Shown here in pieces: positions 24,273 to 32,175 of a stretch of 34,249 nt of DNA (position 1 is its first letter; each line of letters begins with the position of its first letter). The stretch comes from Streptomyces sp. SID9727. Lineage in GTDB: Bacteria > Actinomycetota > Actinomycetes > Streptomycetales > Streptomycetaceae. The notes under the pieces are model-generated. The model did not search any database. It was not told where the DNA came from and saw only the letters and a list, made by a program, of their open reading frames with translations. The position numbers and the translations under genes were made by a program. The stretch spans positions 1 to 34,249 of the forward strand of contig NZ_JAAGNI010000469.1 of the NCBI RefSeq assembly GCF_010550605.1. Direction: 5' to 3'.

Positions 24273-25196
24273 ATGGGACGTTATGTGATCCGGCGGCTGC
24301 TGCAGATGATCCCGGTCTTCTTCGGCACCACGCTGTTGATCTTCCTGATGGTGAACGTGATGGGCGACCCCATCGCGGGTCTCTGCGGCGACCGCCAGTG
24401 CGACCCGGCGACCGCCGCCCAACTCCGCACGGAGTTCGGCCTCGACAAGCCGGTGTGGCAGCAGTACCTGCACTACATGGGCAACGTCTTCACCGGGGAC
24501 TTCGGCACCGCGTTCAACGGGCAGAAGGTCACCGAGCTGATGGGCACCGCCTTCCCCATCACCATCCGCCTCACCCTCGTCGCGATCGTCTTCGAGATCG
24601 TCATCGGCATCAGCCTCGGCGTCGTCACCGGGCTGCGCCGCGGCCGGCCGGTCGACACCACGGTCCTCATCCTGACGCTGGTCGTGATCTCGATCCCCAC
24701 CTTCGTCACCGGTCTGCTGCTCCAACTGCTCCTGGGCGTCGAGTGGGGCGTCATCAAGCCGTCCGTCTCGCCCGAGGCCCCGCTGAACGAGCTGCTCATC
24801 CCTGGCCTGGTGGTCGCCTCCGTCTCACTGGCGTACGTCACCCGGCTCACCCGGACCTCGATCGCCGAGAACACCCGCGCCGACTACGTCCGCACCGCGA
24901 CCGCCAAGGGGCTGCCCAGGCGCCGCGTCGTCATCCGGCACCTGCTGCGCAACTCGCTGATCCCCGTCGTCACCTTCATCGGTACGGACGTGGGCGCCCT
25001 GATGGGCGGGGCGATTGTCACCGAGCGGATCTTCAACATCCACGGCGTCGGCTACCAGCTCTACCAGGGCATCCTGCGCCAGAACTCGCAGACCGTCGTC
25101 GGCTTCGTCACCGTCCTGGTGCTCGTCTTCCTGGCGGCCAACCTGATCGTCGACCTCCTCTACGCCGTACTCGACCCGAGGATCCGCTATGCCTGA
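24273..25196 (+). CDS. Oligopeptide ABC transporter permease, OppB/DppB type (set 3)
   Basis: 307 residues from ATG 24273 with a weak GGAG. It opens MGRYVIRRLLQMIPVFFGTTLLIF, as in set 1, but the usual PGDP reads VMGDPI, and a cysteine pair (CGDRQC) lies in the extracytoplasmic segment. The EAA loop is at about residues 195-233 (SIAENTRADYVRTATAKGLPRRRV). The C-terminus LLYAVLDPRIRYA is the same as in set 1. It overlaps the next gene by the same 8 bp. Confidence 0.95.
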   Translation: MGRYVIRRLLQMIPVFFGTTLLIFLMVNVMGDPIAGLCGDRQCDPATAAQLRTEFGLDKPVWQQYLHYMGNVFTGDFGTAFNGQKVTELMGTAFPITIRLTLVAIVFEIVIGISLGVVTGLRRGRPVDTTVLILTLVVISIPTFVTGLLLQLLLGVEWGVIKPSVSPEAPLNELLIPGLVVASVSLAYVTRLTRTSIAENTRADYVRTATAKGLPRRRVVIRHLLRNSLIPVVTFIGTDVGALMGGAIVTERIFNIHGVGYQLYQGILRQNSQTVVGFVTVLVLVFLAANLIVDLLYAVLDPRIRYA

Positions 25197-26163
25197 GCAG
25201 ACACCGGACGAGGCGATCTCGGCCGCCGGAGCCGGCGGGCCCACGGACCTCGCGCTCGCGGAGGGCGACAGCCTGGAGAAGCCCCCCGGCGGCCCCGACG
25301 GGACCGGTCCCGACACCAAACCGCAGAGCCTGTGGTCCGACGCCTGGCGCGACCTGCGCCGCAACCCGGTCTTCATCATCTCCGCGCTGATCATCCTGTT
25401 CCTGGTGGTCATCTCGATCTGGCCGCAGCTCATCGCGTCCGGCGACCCGCTCGACTGCGACCTCGGCAAGGCCCAGGAGGGCTCCCAGCCCGGCCACCCC
25501 TTCGGATTCGACGGACAGGGCTGCGACGTCTACACCCGTGTCGTCTACGGCGCCCGCAACTCCGTGACCGTCGGCATCTGCTCCACCCTCGGCGTCGCCC
25601 TGATCGGCAGCGTCCTCGGCGGGCTCGCGGGGTTCTTCGGCGGCTGGTGGGACGCGATCCTGTCCCGGCTCACCGACATCTTCTTCGGCATCCCGGTCGT
25701 CCTCGGCGGTCTGGTCTTCCTCTCCGTGGTGACCAGCTCCACCGTCTGGCCGGTGATCGGCTTCATCGTCCTGCTCGGCTGGCCGCAGATCGCCCGCATC
25801 GCCCGAGGCTCCGTCATCACCGCCAAGCACAACGACTACGTCCAGGCCGCCCGGGCCCTCGGCGCGTCCAACGGCCGGATGATGCTGCGCCACATCGCGC
25901 CGAACGCCGTCGCCCCGGTCATCGTCGTCGCGACGATCGCGCTCGGCACGTACATCTCGCTGGAGGCGACCCTGTCGTTCCTCGGCGTCGGGCTGAAGCC
26001 GCCCGCCGTCTCCTGGGGCATCGACATCTCGGCCGCGTCCCAGTACATCCGCAACGCCCCGCACATGCTCCTCTGGCCCGCCGGCGCGCTGGCGGTCACG
26101 GTGCTGGCCTTCATCATGCTCGGCGACGCGGTGCGCGACGCCCTCGACCCCAAGCTGCGCTGA
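25189..26163 (+). CDS. Oligopeptide ABC transporter permease, OppC/DppC type (set 3)
   Basis: 324 residues from ATG 25189, 8-bp overlap upstream. A disordered Gly/Pro/Asp-rich N-terminus of about 45 residues precedes SLWSDAWRDLRRNPVFIISALIILF. The extracytoplasmic loop holds two cysteines (CDLGKAQEG and GQGCDVYTR) absent from the set 1 homologue. The core carries VVYGARNSVTVGI, EAA loop TAKHNDYVQAARALGASNGRMMLRH near 209-245, and end LGDAVRDALDPKLR. Forms the channel with the subunit at 24273-25196. Confidence 0.95.
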   Translation: MPEQTPDEAISAAGAGGPTDLALAEGDSLEKPPGGPDGTGPDTKPQSLWSDAWRDLRRNPVFIISALIILFLVVISIWPQLIASGDPLDCDLGKAQEGSQPGHPFGFDGQGCDVYTRVVYGARNSVTVGICSTLGVALIGSVLGGLAGFFGGWWDAILSRLTDIFFGIPVVLGGLVFLSVVTSSTVWPVIGFIVLLGWPQIARIARGSVITAKHNDYVQAARALGASNGRMMLRHIAPNAVAPVIVVATIALGTYISLEATLSFLGVGLKPPAVSWGIDISAASQYIRNAPHMLLWPAGALAVTVLAFIMLGDAVRDALDPKLR

Positions 26164-26176
26164 GGAGTCCGCTGCC

Positions 26177-27154
26177 ATGTTGCTCGAAGTGCGCGATCTG
26201 CACGTGGAGTTCCACACCCGGGACGGGGTGGTGAAGGCCGTCAACGGGGTCAACTACTCCGTGGCCGAGGGCGAGACGCTGGCGGTGCTCGGCGAATCCG
26301 GCTCCGGCAAGTCGGTCACCGCACAGGCGGTCATGGGCATCCTCGACATGCCCCCGGGGAAGATCCCGCAGGGCGAGATCCTGTTCAAGGGCCGCGACCT
26401 GCTGACGATGAGGAAGGAGGAGCGCCGGAAGATCCGCGGTCAGGAGATGGCCATGATCTTCCAGGACGCGCTGTCCTCCCTCAACCCCGTGCTGACCGTC
26501 GGCGAGCAGCTCGGCGAGATGTACGTGGTGCACCGCGGGATGTCCCGCAAGGACGCGAGGGCCAAGGCCGTCGAGCTGATGGACCGGGTCCGCATCCCCG
26601 CCGCCAAGGAGCGGGTGGGCAACTACCCGCACCAGTTCTCCGGCGGCATGCGCCAGCGCATCATGATCGCGATGGCGCTCGCCCTGGAGCCCGCCTTGAT
26701 CATCGCCGACGAGCCGACCACCGCGCTCGACGTGACCGTCCAGGCCCAGGTGATGGACCTCCTCGCGGAGCTCCAGCGCGAACTGAACATGGGCCTGATC
26801 CTCATCACCCACGACCTCGGCGTGGTCGCGGACGTCGCCGACAAGATCGCCGTGATGTACGCCGGCCGGATCGTCGAGACCTCGCCCGTGCACGACATCT
26901 ACAAGGCACCCGCCCACCCGTACACCAAGGGCCTGCTGGCCTCGATCCCGCGCCTGGACCAGAAGGGCCAGGAGCTGTACGCGATCAAGGGGCTGCCGCC
27001 CAACCTGCTGCACATCCCGCCCGGCTGCGCCTTCAACCCGCGCTGCCCGATGGCCCAGGACGTCTGCCGCACCGACGTGCCGCCGCTGTACGACGTGGCC
27101 GAGCACCGACAGAGCGCCTGCCACTTCTGGAAGGAGACGCTCGATGCACGCTGA
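26177..27154 (+). CDS. Oligopeptide ABC transporter ATPase, OppD/DppD type (set 3)
   Basis: 325 residues from ATG 26177, GAGGAG 10 nt upstream. It starts directly with LLEVRDLHVEFHTRDG, without the 22-residue leader of the set 1 paralogue. Walker A GESGSGKS at 39-46, Q-loop MIFQDALSSLNPV, signature FSGGMRQR, Walker B LIIADEPTTALD, His ITHDLG. Cysteine motif GCAFNPRC, VCRTD, SACHFW. Protein and DNA are extremely close to the set 1 enzyme through the signature and Walker B regions, including 67 identical bases. Overlaps the next gene by 11 bp. Confidence 0.96.
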   Translation: MLLEVRDLHVEFHTRDGVVKAVNGVNYSVAEGETLAVLGESGSGKSVTAQAVMGILDMPPGKIPQGEILFKGRDLLTMRKEERRKIRGQEMAMIFQDALSSLNPVLTVGEQLGEMYVVHRGMSRKDARAKAVELMDRVRIPAAKERVGNYPHQFSGGMRQRIMIAMALALEPALIIADEPTTALDVTVQAQVMDLLAELQRELNMGLILITHDLGVVADVADKIAVMYAGRIVETSPVHDIYKAPAHPYTKGLLASIPRLDQKGQELYAIKGLPPNLLHIPPGCAFNPRCPMAQDVCRTDVPPLYDVAEHRQSACHFWKETLDAR

Positions 27155-28403
27155 CCACTCGGGGCGCAAGGAAGCCCGCGAGGAGGGCGAGACGGCGCGC
27201 ACCCTGCTGTCCAAGTCGCGCCAGCAGAGCGCCTACGCGGGCGGCGAACCGATCCTGGAGGTGCGCGACCTCGTCAAGCACTACCCGCTGACCCAGGGCG
27301 TCGTCATCAAGAAGCAGGTCGGCGCGGTCAAGGCCGTCGACGGCGTCACCTTCGACCTCGGGGCCGGCGAGACGCTGGGCGTGGTGGGGGAGTCCGGCTG
27401 CGGCAAGTCGACGGTCGCCCGGCTGCTCGTGCACCTGGAGAAGCCGACGGCCGGCTCCATCCGGTACAAGGGCGAGGACATCACGAAGCTCTCCGGCCGC
27501 GCGCTCAAGGCCGTCCGGCGCAACATCCAGATGGTGTTCCAGGACCCCTACACCTCGCTCAACCCGCGCATGACGGTCGGCGACATCATCGGGGAGCCGT
27601 ACGAGATCCACCCCGAGGTCGCCCCGAAGGGCAGCCGGCGCCGCAAGGTGCAGGAGCTCCTGGACGTCGTCGGGCTCAACCCGGAGTACATCAACCGCTA
27701 CCCGCACCAGTTCTCCGGCGGTCAGCGCCAGCGCATCGGCATCGCCCGCGGCCTCGCGCTCAACCCGGAGATCATCGTCGCCGACGAACCGGTCTCCGCG
27801 CTCGACGTCTCCGTCCAGGCGCAGGTCGTGAACCTGCTGGACCGGCTCCAGGCCGAGTTCAACCTGAGCTACGTCTTCATCGCGCACGACCTGTCCATCG
27901 TGCGGCACATCTCCGACCGGGTCGGCGTGATGTATCTGGGCCGGTTCGTGGAGATCGGCACCGACGCGGAGATCTACGACCACCCCACGCACCCGTACAC
28001 GCAGGCGCTGCTGTCCGCCGTGCCGGTGCCGGACCCCGCGGCGCGGGAGTACCGCGAGCGGATCATCCTGCACGGCGACGTGCCGTCCCCGGCCAACCCG
28101 CCCTCCGGCTGCCGCTTCCGCACCCGGTGCTGGAAGGCGCAGGAGCGGTGCGAGCTGGAGGTGCCGCTGCTGGCGGTCCCGGCGGCGTTCCTGGACGTGG
28201 ACAGCCCGGCCCGGCACGCCTCCGCCTGCCACTTCGCGGAGGAGAAGCGGGTGGTCCCGCCGGAGGGCACGCTCGATTCCGTGCCGGGGGAGGGCGGCCA
28301 GGAGGGGGCGACGGAGCGGGCGACGGAGGCGGCGAGGCAACCCGGGCCGACGGACCCCGACGAGGGCCCGCCCCCGCCCTCCGGGAGCAGCCGGGCCGTC
28401 TGA
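27144..28403 (+). CDS. Oligopeptide ABC transporter ATPase, OppF/DppF type (set 3)
   Basis: 419 residues from ATG 27144, longer than the set 1 paralogue (381) because of a disordered Gly/Glu/Pro-rich tail of about 55 residues after the cysteine motif. Opening ILEVRDLVKHYPLTQG, Walker A GESGCGKST at 82-90, Q-loop MVFQDPYTSLNP, signature FSGGQRQR, Walker B EIIVADEPVSALD, His IAHDLS. Cysteines GCRFRTRC, RCELE, SACHFA. Contains the 120-bp block (27657-27776) identical to set 1. Last gene of the set 3 operon. Confidence 0.96.
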   Translation: MHADHSGRKEAREEGETARTLLSKSRQQSAYAGGEPILEVRDLVKHYPLTQGVVIKKQVGAVKAVDGVTFDLGAGETLGVVGESGCGKSTVARLLVHLEKPTAGSIRYKGEDITKLSGRALKAVRRNIQMVFQDPYTSLNPRMTVGDIIGEPYEIHPEVAPKGSRRRKVQELLDVVGLNPEYINRYPHQFSGGQRQRIGIARGLALNPEIIVADEPVSALDVSVQAQVVNLLDRLQAEFNLSYVFIAHDLSIVRHISDRVGVMYLGRFVEIGTDAEIYDHPTHPYTQALLSAVPVPDPAAREYRERIILHGDVPSPANPPSGCRFRTRCWKAQERCELEVPLLAVPAAFLDVDSPARHASACHFAEEKRVVPPEGTLDSVPGEGGQEGATERATEAARQPGPTDPDEGPPPPSGSSRAV

Positions 28404-28425
28404 CGCGGCGTTAACACCGGGGCAA

Positions 28426-28446
28426 CGTGCCCGATATACGGGCGCG
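28426..28446 (+). terminator. Short hairpin after transporter set 3
   Basis: CGTGCCCG (28426-28433) and CGGGCGCG (28439-28446) pair over 8 bp with one T-G wobble around ATATA, 22 bp after the stop. It is short and has no T-run, so it is a modest terminator candidate. Confidence 0.4.
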
Positions 28447-28571
28447 GCATCCTGGACGACGTACGGCCGTGCGGGTGCCGTGGACCGGCCGGCGGGGTGT
28501 GACGCCCCCCGGCCGGTCGCCGTAGCGGCGGCCGGCGCAGGCCCTCTTGTCCGCCGGGCGGACGCACGGAA

Positions 28572-28589
28572 GTATCACCGATGTGATAC
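28572..28589. promoter_or_regulatory. Inverted repeat over the start codon of the downstream membrane-protein gene
   Basis: GTATCAC (28572-28578), spacer CGAT, GTGATAC (28583-28589): perfect 7-bp arms. The right arm begins with the GTG start codon itself. As DNA it looks like a repressor operator; as RNA the hairpin would hide the start codon. Confidence 0.5.
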
Positions 28590-29638
28590 TCACCCGCGGA
28601 GCAAGAGCCACCGGAGCCGTCCTGTCCGCCGTGCTCGCGGTGATCGTCGCGAGCTGGCTGATACGGGACGTCGATGCGCTGGGTTTCGGCCAACTGTGGC
28701 GGAACTGGGCTGGGTTGTACGACACGAGCCTGCGGGTCGCTCCCACCACCTCGGGCACGGACCTCGTCCTGTTCGTGGTGTACGTGGCCGTCGCCGTGGC
28801 CGCTCTGCGCGCCGCGTCCGCCGCGTCCGCGCTCGCCGTCGCCGGGATGGTCACCCTCACCGTGCGGCTGCCCGGACTCTGGACCATCGGCAGCCACCGG
28901 ATGGAGGCGGTGTACTCCGACGACCTGCGCTCGCGGGCCCTGATCTGCGCCTTCGTCGCCGTCGCCGCGGGCGCCGCGATGGTCATCACCGCCGGGGCGG
29001 GCCGCCGGCCGCCCGTCGACTCCTACGAGCGGACGCCGACCGGGCCGGGCCCCGGCGCGGGCGTCCTGGCGTTCCTGGCCCTGTGCGCCGCCGGGGCGGT
29101 GCTGATCGCCTGGGAGATCCGCCAGGTCGTCCGGGACCCGGAGTTCTTCCCCGACTGGTACGTGGGCGGCGACCGGATCGCGCAGTACCTGACCGGTCCG
29201 CCGCCGGGCTGGGCGACCGTGATGCTCGCCCTGCTCTGCGTGTTCGCCGGGATCAGCGCCGCGGCCCGGGCCCGGCACGCCCGCCCGTTCGGCCTGGTGG
29301 CCGCGGCGGTGCTGCTGCCCGGCGGGGTGTTCGGGGTGGTCCGCATCGTGCACTACGACATGCTGGAGCACTTCGGCGACCTGCCGACCGAGCTCCAGCT
29401 CAGCCTGCTCAGCTCGTTCTTCCAGCTGCTCGCCGCCCTGGCCGCGCTCCTCGCCCTCGCCGTGCCCGGCCCGGTCCCCGCCCCGGGCCAGGACCCGTGG
29501 GCCGGCGGCCCGGGATGGGGCCCCACGCCGGCCACGCCCCCGTACCCCGGACAGCGGCCCGGCTACGGCTACCCGCAGGGCGGCAGCGGCGGCTTCGGTC
29601 CGCCCCCGCCGCCCTCGCAGCCGCCGCCCGGCTGGTAG
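28583..29638 (+). CDS. Multi-spanning membrane protein with Pro/Gly-rich tail, unknown function
   Basis: 351 residues from GTG 28583, preceded by GGAAG at about 11 nt; a TTG 36 nt upstream is possible but has no better binding site. Roughly seven hydrophobic segments are visible (for example AVLSAVLAVIVASWL, DLVLFVVYVAVAVAAL, ALICAFVAVAAGAAMVI, VLAFLALCAAGAVLIA). There is an acidic, aromatic loop around EFFPDWYVGG before the later helices. The last 50 residues are a low-complexity Pro/Gly/Tyr tail (YPGQRPGYGYPQ and a run of prolines), common in Streptomyces membrane proteins and probably cytoplasmic. I recognise no family motif. It converges on the S9 peptidase gene with only 1 bp between stop codons. 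A palindrome covers its start. Confidence 0.82.
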   Translation: MILTRGARATGAVLSAVLAVIVASWLIRDVDALGFGQLWRNWAGLYDTSLRVAPTTSGTDLVLFVVYVAVAVAALRAASAASALAVAGMVTLTVRLPGLWTIGSHRMEAVYSDDLRSRALICAFVAVAAGAAMVITAGAGRRPPVDSYERTPTGPGPGAGVLAFLALCAAGAVLIAWEIRQVVRDPEFFPDWYVGGDRIAQYLTGPPPGWATVMLALLCVFAGISAAARARHARPFGLVAAAVLLPGGVFGVVRIVHYDMLEHFGDLPTELQLSLLSSFFQLLAALAALLALAVPGPVPAPGQDPWAGGPGWGPTPATPPYPGQRPGYGYPQGGSGGFGPPPPPSQPPPGW

Positions 29639-29652
29639 CTCAGAGCCCCAGC
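29631..29652. terminator. Compact hairpin spanning two convergent stop codons
   Basis: GCTGG (29631-29635) pairs with CCAGC (29648-29652), and inside GCT (29638-29640) pairs with AGC (29644-29646). The stop codons of both convergent genes (29636-29638 plus; 29642-29640 minus) lie within it. It could act as a bidirectional terminator but is short and has no T-run. Confidence 0.35.
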
Positions 29653-31766
29653 GACCGCTTCAGGAAGTCCACCTGGAGCAGCAGCAGGTTCTCGGCCACC
29701 TTCTCCTGCGGGGTCATGTGGGTCACCCCGCTCAGCGGCAGCACCTCGTGCGGGCGGCCCGCGGCGAGCAGGGCCGAGGACAGCCGCAGGGTGTGCGCGA
29801 CGACCACGTTGTCGTCCGCCAGACCATGGATGATCATCATGGGCCGGACCTGCTCGGCCGCGTGCGACAGCCCCTCGTCGGTGAGCAGCGAGTTGTACGC
29901 GTACACCTCCGGGCTCTGCGCCGGGTCGCCGAGGTAGCGCTCGGTGTAGTGGGTGTCGTAGAGCCGCTGGTCGGTGACCGGGGCGCCGACGACCGCCGCG
30001 TGGAAGACGTCGGGCCGCCGCAGCGCGGCCAGCCCGGCCAGGAAGCCGCCGAACGACCAGCCCCGGATGGCCACTCGGTCCAGATCCAGCGGGAAGCGCT
30101 CCGCGAGCGCGTGCAGGGCCTCCACCTGGTCGTCGAGGCTGAGCGCCAGATTGTTCTTGACCGCCTTCTCCCAGGCCGGTGAACGGCCGGGCGTCCCCCG
30201 GCCGTCCGCGACGACGACCGCGAAGCCCTGGTCCGCGAACCACTGCGAGGTGAGGTGCGGATGGTGGGCGGCCACCACCCGCCAGCCGTGCGGTCCGCCG
30301 TACGGGTCCATGAGGACCGGAAGCGGACCATCCGACTCCGAGTACCCGGTGGGGAGCAGCACGGCGCACGGAATCCGCCGTGCGCCCCCTTCGGTGAGCA
30401 CCGGCCGCGCGGTCAGCACCGGGCGCTCCGCACGGTTCTCCACGACGGCGACCTCCTTGCCGTCCCGCAGCACCCGCGCCGTCGTCCCCGGCCGCTCCGG
30501 CGTCGCCGAGACCAGCACCGTCACCCGGCCCGACCGGACCGCCGTGTGCACGCCGGCGCCCTCGGAGACCCGCTCGACGCCCAGCTCGTTGACCCGGTAC
30601 ACATGGCTCTCGCCGGTCTCCGGCTCCGCCGCCTCCGCGCCCGCCGACGCCGACACCAGGACGTCGGAGTCCCCGATGTCCAGCACCGACTGGAGGTGCA
30701 ACTGGCCCCCGGTCAGCGTCCGGTCGCCGACCGCGAGGCGCCGCGCCCCGCCCTCGTCCGTGATCCGCACGAGCCGCCCGTCCGGCGCCCACGCGGGGAC
30801 CCCGGGGAACAGCTCCAGCCAGACCGGGTCCTCGTCCGCGTGCACGGTCCGGGTCGCCCCGGTCTCCGGGTCCACCGCGAGGTACAGCTGGCTCCGCTGG
30901 TCCCGGGCCTGGACGAGGAGGAGCGGAGCCCCGTACGAGGACCAGTGCACCCGCGCCAGATACGGGAACCGGGCCCGGTCCCAGACCACTTCGGTGCGCG
31001 TGCCGTCCAGGTCCACGACGTGGAGCCCCACCACCGCGTTGGGCGTGCCCGCCGCGGGGTACGCGACCTCGGCCGGCTTGCGCTCGGGGTGCGCGGGGTC
31101 GGCGATCCACCACCGCCGCACGGGGCTGTCGTCCACCCGGGCCACCAGCAGCCGGTCGGACTCCGGGGACCACCAGAAGCCCCGGGTGCGGCTCATCTCC
31201 TCGGCGGCGATGAACTCCGCGAGCCCGTACGTCACATGGCCGTCCTCCGGCTCCGCGAGCGCCCGGTCCGCCTCGCCGTCCACACCGACGACCCGCAGGG
31301 CACCCTTGGACACATAGGCGACGTGTCGCCCGTCCGGGGAGGGGCGCGGGTCGATCACCGGGCCGGGAACGGGCAGCGCGCGCGCCCCGCCCGCGCCCAG
31401 ACCGGCGACGTACACCTTCCCGGAGAGCGCGAACGCGGCCAGTTCGGCGGACCCGTCCAGCGCGTAGCCCACGATCCCCGACGAGCCCTCGCGGCTGCGC
31501 TCCCGCCGGGCGCGCTCCTGCGCCGACAGGCGCTCCTCGGAACCGCCCAGCAGAGCCGCCGGATCGGCCACCAGGCGTTCTCGCGGCCCGGTGTCCTCGT
31601 CGAGGTCCAGCACCCAGAGCTGCCCCGAACGGTCCGTACCCGAACCCGAGCGCAGGTAGACCACGCGTCCACCGTCGGGTGACACCGTGAACGCGCGCGG
31701 TGCCCCAAGGGTGAATCTCATGGTCCGGGCCAACTGGAGCGGAAACGTGATCTCTGACGAAGTCAT
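29640..31766 (-). CDS. S9-family (dipeptidyl-peptidase IV-like) serine peptidase
   Basis: 708 residues from ATG 31766; there is no Shine-Dalgarno, but a -10-like TAGGTT ends 6 nt upstream, suggesting leaderless translation. An N-terminal beta-propeller of about 400 residues has repeated blocks such as AFTVSPDGGRVVYLRS, YVSKGALRVVGVDGE and RTRGFWWSPESDRLLVARVDDSPV. The alpha/beta-hydrolase domain has nucleophile GWSFGG (S571), Asp in HGLADDNV (D651) and His in GVTHMTP (H683). The propeller motif EEMSRTRGFWWSPE resembles the DPP-IV segment with paired glutamates that bind the peptide N-terminus, so dipeptide release from peptides is likely. No signal peptide, so it is probably cytosolic. This fits degradation of peptides imported by the neighbouring ABC systems. 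Confidence 0.92.
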   Translation of the reverse strand: MTSSEITFPLQLARTMRFTLGAPRAFTVSPDGGRVVYLRSGSGTDRSGQLWVLDLDEDTGPRERLVADPAALLGGSEERLSAQERARRERSREGSSGIVGYALDGSAELAAFALSGKVYVAGLGAGGARALPVPGPVIDPRPSPDGRHVAYVSKGALRVVGVDGEADRALAEPEDGHVTYGLAEFIAAEEMSRTRGFWWSPESDRLLVARVDDSPVRRWWIADPAHPERKPAEVAYPAAGTPNAVVGLHVVDLDGTRTEVVWDRARFPYLARVHWSSYGAPLLLVQARDQRSQLYLAVDPETGATRTVHADEDPVWLELFPGVPAWAPDGRLVRITDEGGARRLAVGDRTLTGGQLHLQSVLDIGDSDVLVSASAGAEAAEPETGESHVYRVNELGVERVSEGAGVHTAVRSGRVTVLVSATPERPGTTARVLRDGKEVAVVENRAERPVLTARPVLTEGGARRIPCAVLLPTGYSESDGPLPVLMDPYGGPHGWRVVAAHHPHLTSQWFADQGFAVVVADGRGTPGRSPAWEKAVKNNLALSLDDQVEALHALAERFPLDLDRVAIRGWSFGGFLAGLAALRRPDVFHAAVVGAPVTDQRLYDTHYTERYLGDPAQSPEVYAYNSLLTDEGLSHAAEQVRPMMIIHGLADDNVVVAHTLRLSSALLAAGRPHEVLPLSGVTHMTPQEKVAENLLLLQVDFLKRSLGL

Positions 31767-31929
31767 GCGCCGAACCTATCGGCCGCGCCCGTCCGTGCGC
31801 CCCTCGTGCTGCTGTGCCCCGACCAATGCGTTGCCACGGATAGTTATGATCCGTAGCGCTCGGTGGGTATGAACCTGCTGGCTCCACGCGTGCTGCCCGT
31901 CCCGACCGTACAGATGGAGGTGAACCGCC
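31767..31929. promoter_or_regulatory. Divergent promoter region, S9 peptidase / small membrane protein
   Basis: A minus-strand TAGGTT ends 6 nt before the peptidase ATG (bases 31773-31778). On the plus strand TATGAT (31845-31850) is a good -10 hexamer for the 64-residue gene, giving a leader of about 70 nt; its -35 is not clear. ACGGAT (31836-31841) and ATCCGT (31849-31854) form an inverted repeat overlapping this -10, a possible operator. Confidence 0.45.
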
Positions 31930-32124
31930 GTGGCGCTCTCGATTTCGGCGGTGGTGCTGCTGGCGATCATCGTCTTCCTGCTGATCCGGAAGTCCGGACT
32001 GAAGGGAGGACATGCGGTCGTCTGCGCGCTGCTCGGTTTCTATCTCGCCAGTTCGTCCATCGCGCCCACCATCTCCGAGCTCACCACGAACGTGGCGGGC
32101 ATGATCGGCGGCATCAAGTTCTGA
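31930..32124 (+). CDS. Small membrane protein (64 residues), unknown function
   Basis: GTG 31930 with GGAGG 9 nt upstream. Sequence begins MALSISAVVLLAIIVFLLIRKS, one helix followed by a basic stop-transfer, then a short Lys/Gly turn and a second hydrophobic segment AVVCALLGFYLASSSIA ending in a polar, helix-compatible tail. Two membrane segments in a hairpin are likely. I know proteins of this size and pattern next to mshB in Streptomyces genomes but no function. Coding is supported by the good ribosome-binding site and G/C third positions. Confidence 0.8.
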   Translation: MALSISAVVLLAIIVFLLIRKSGLKGGHAVVCALLGFYLASSSIAPTISELTTNVAGMIGGIKF

Positions 32125-32163
32125 CGCGGTCACCCGTCGGCGGGCGGCCGTCGCGCAGGCTCG

Positions 32164-32169
32164 TAGGCT
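32164..32169 (+). promoter_or_regulatory. -10-like element of mshB, leaderless arrangement
   Basis: TAGGCT lies exactly 6 nt before the mshB ATG at 32176, and no Shine-Dalgarno is present. Same spacing as at marR and the S9 peptidase. The -35 region is not recognisable. Confidence 0.4.
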
Positions 32170-32175
32170 GGTCCC

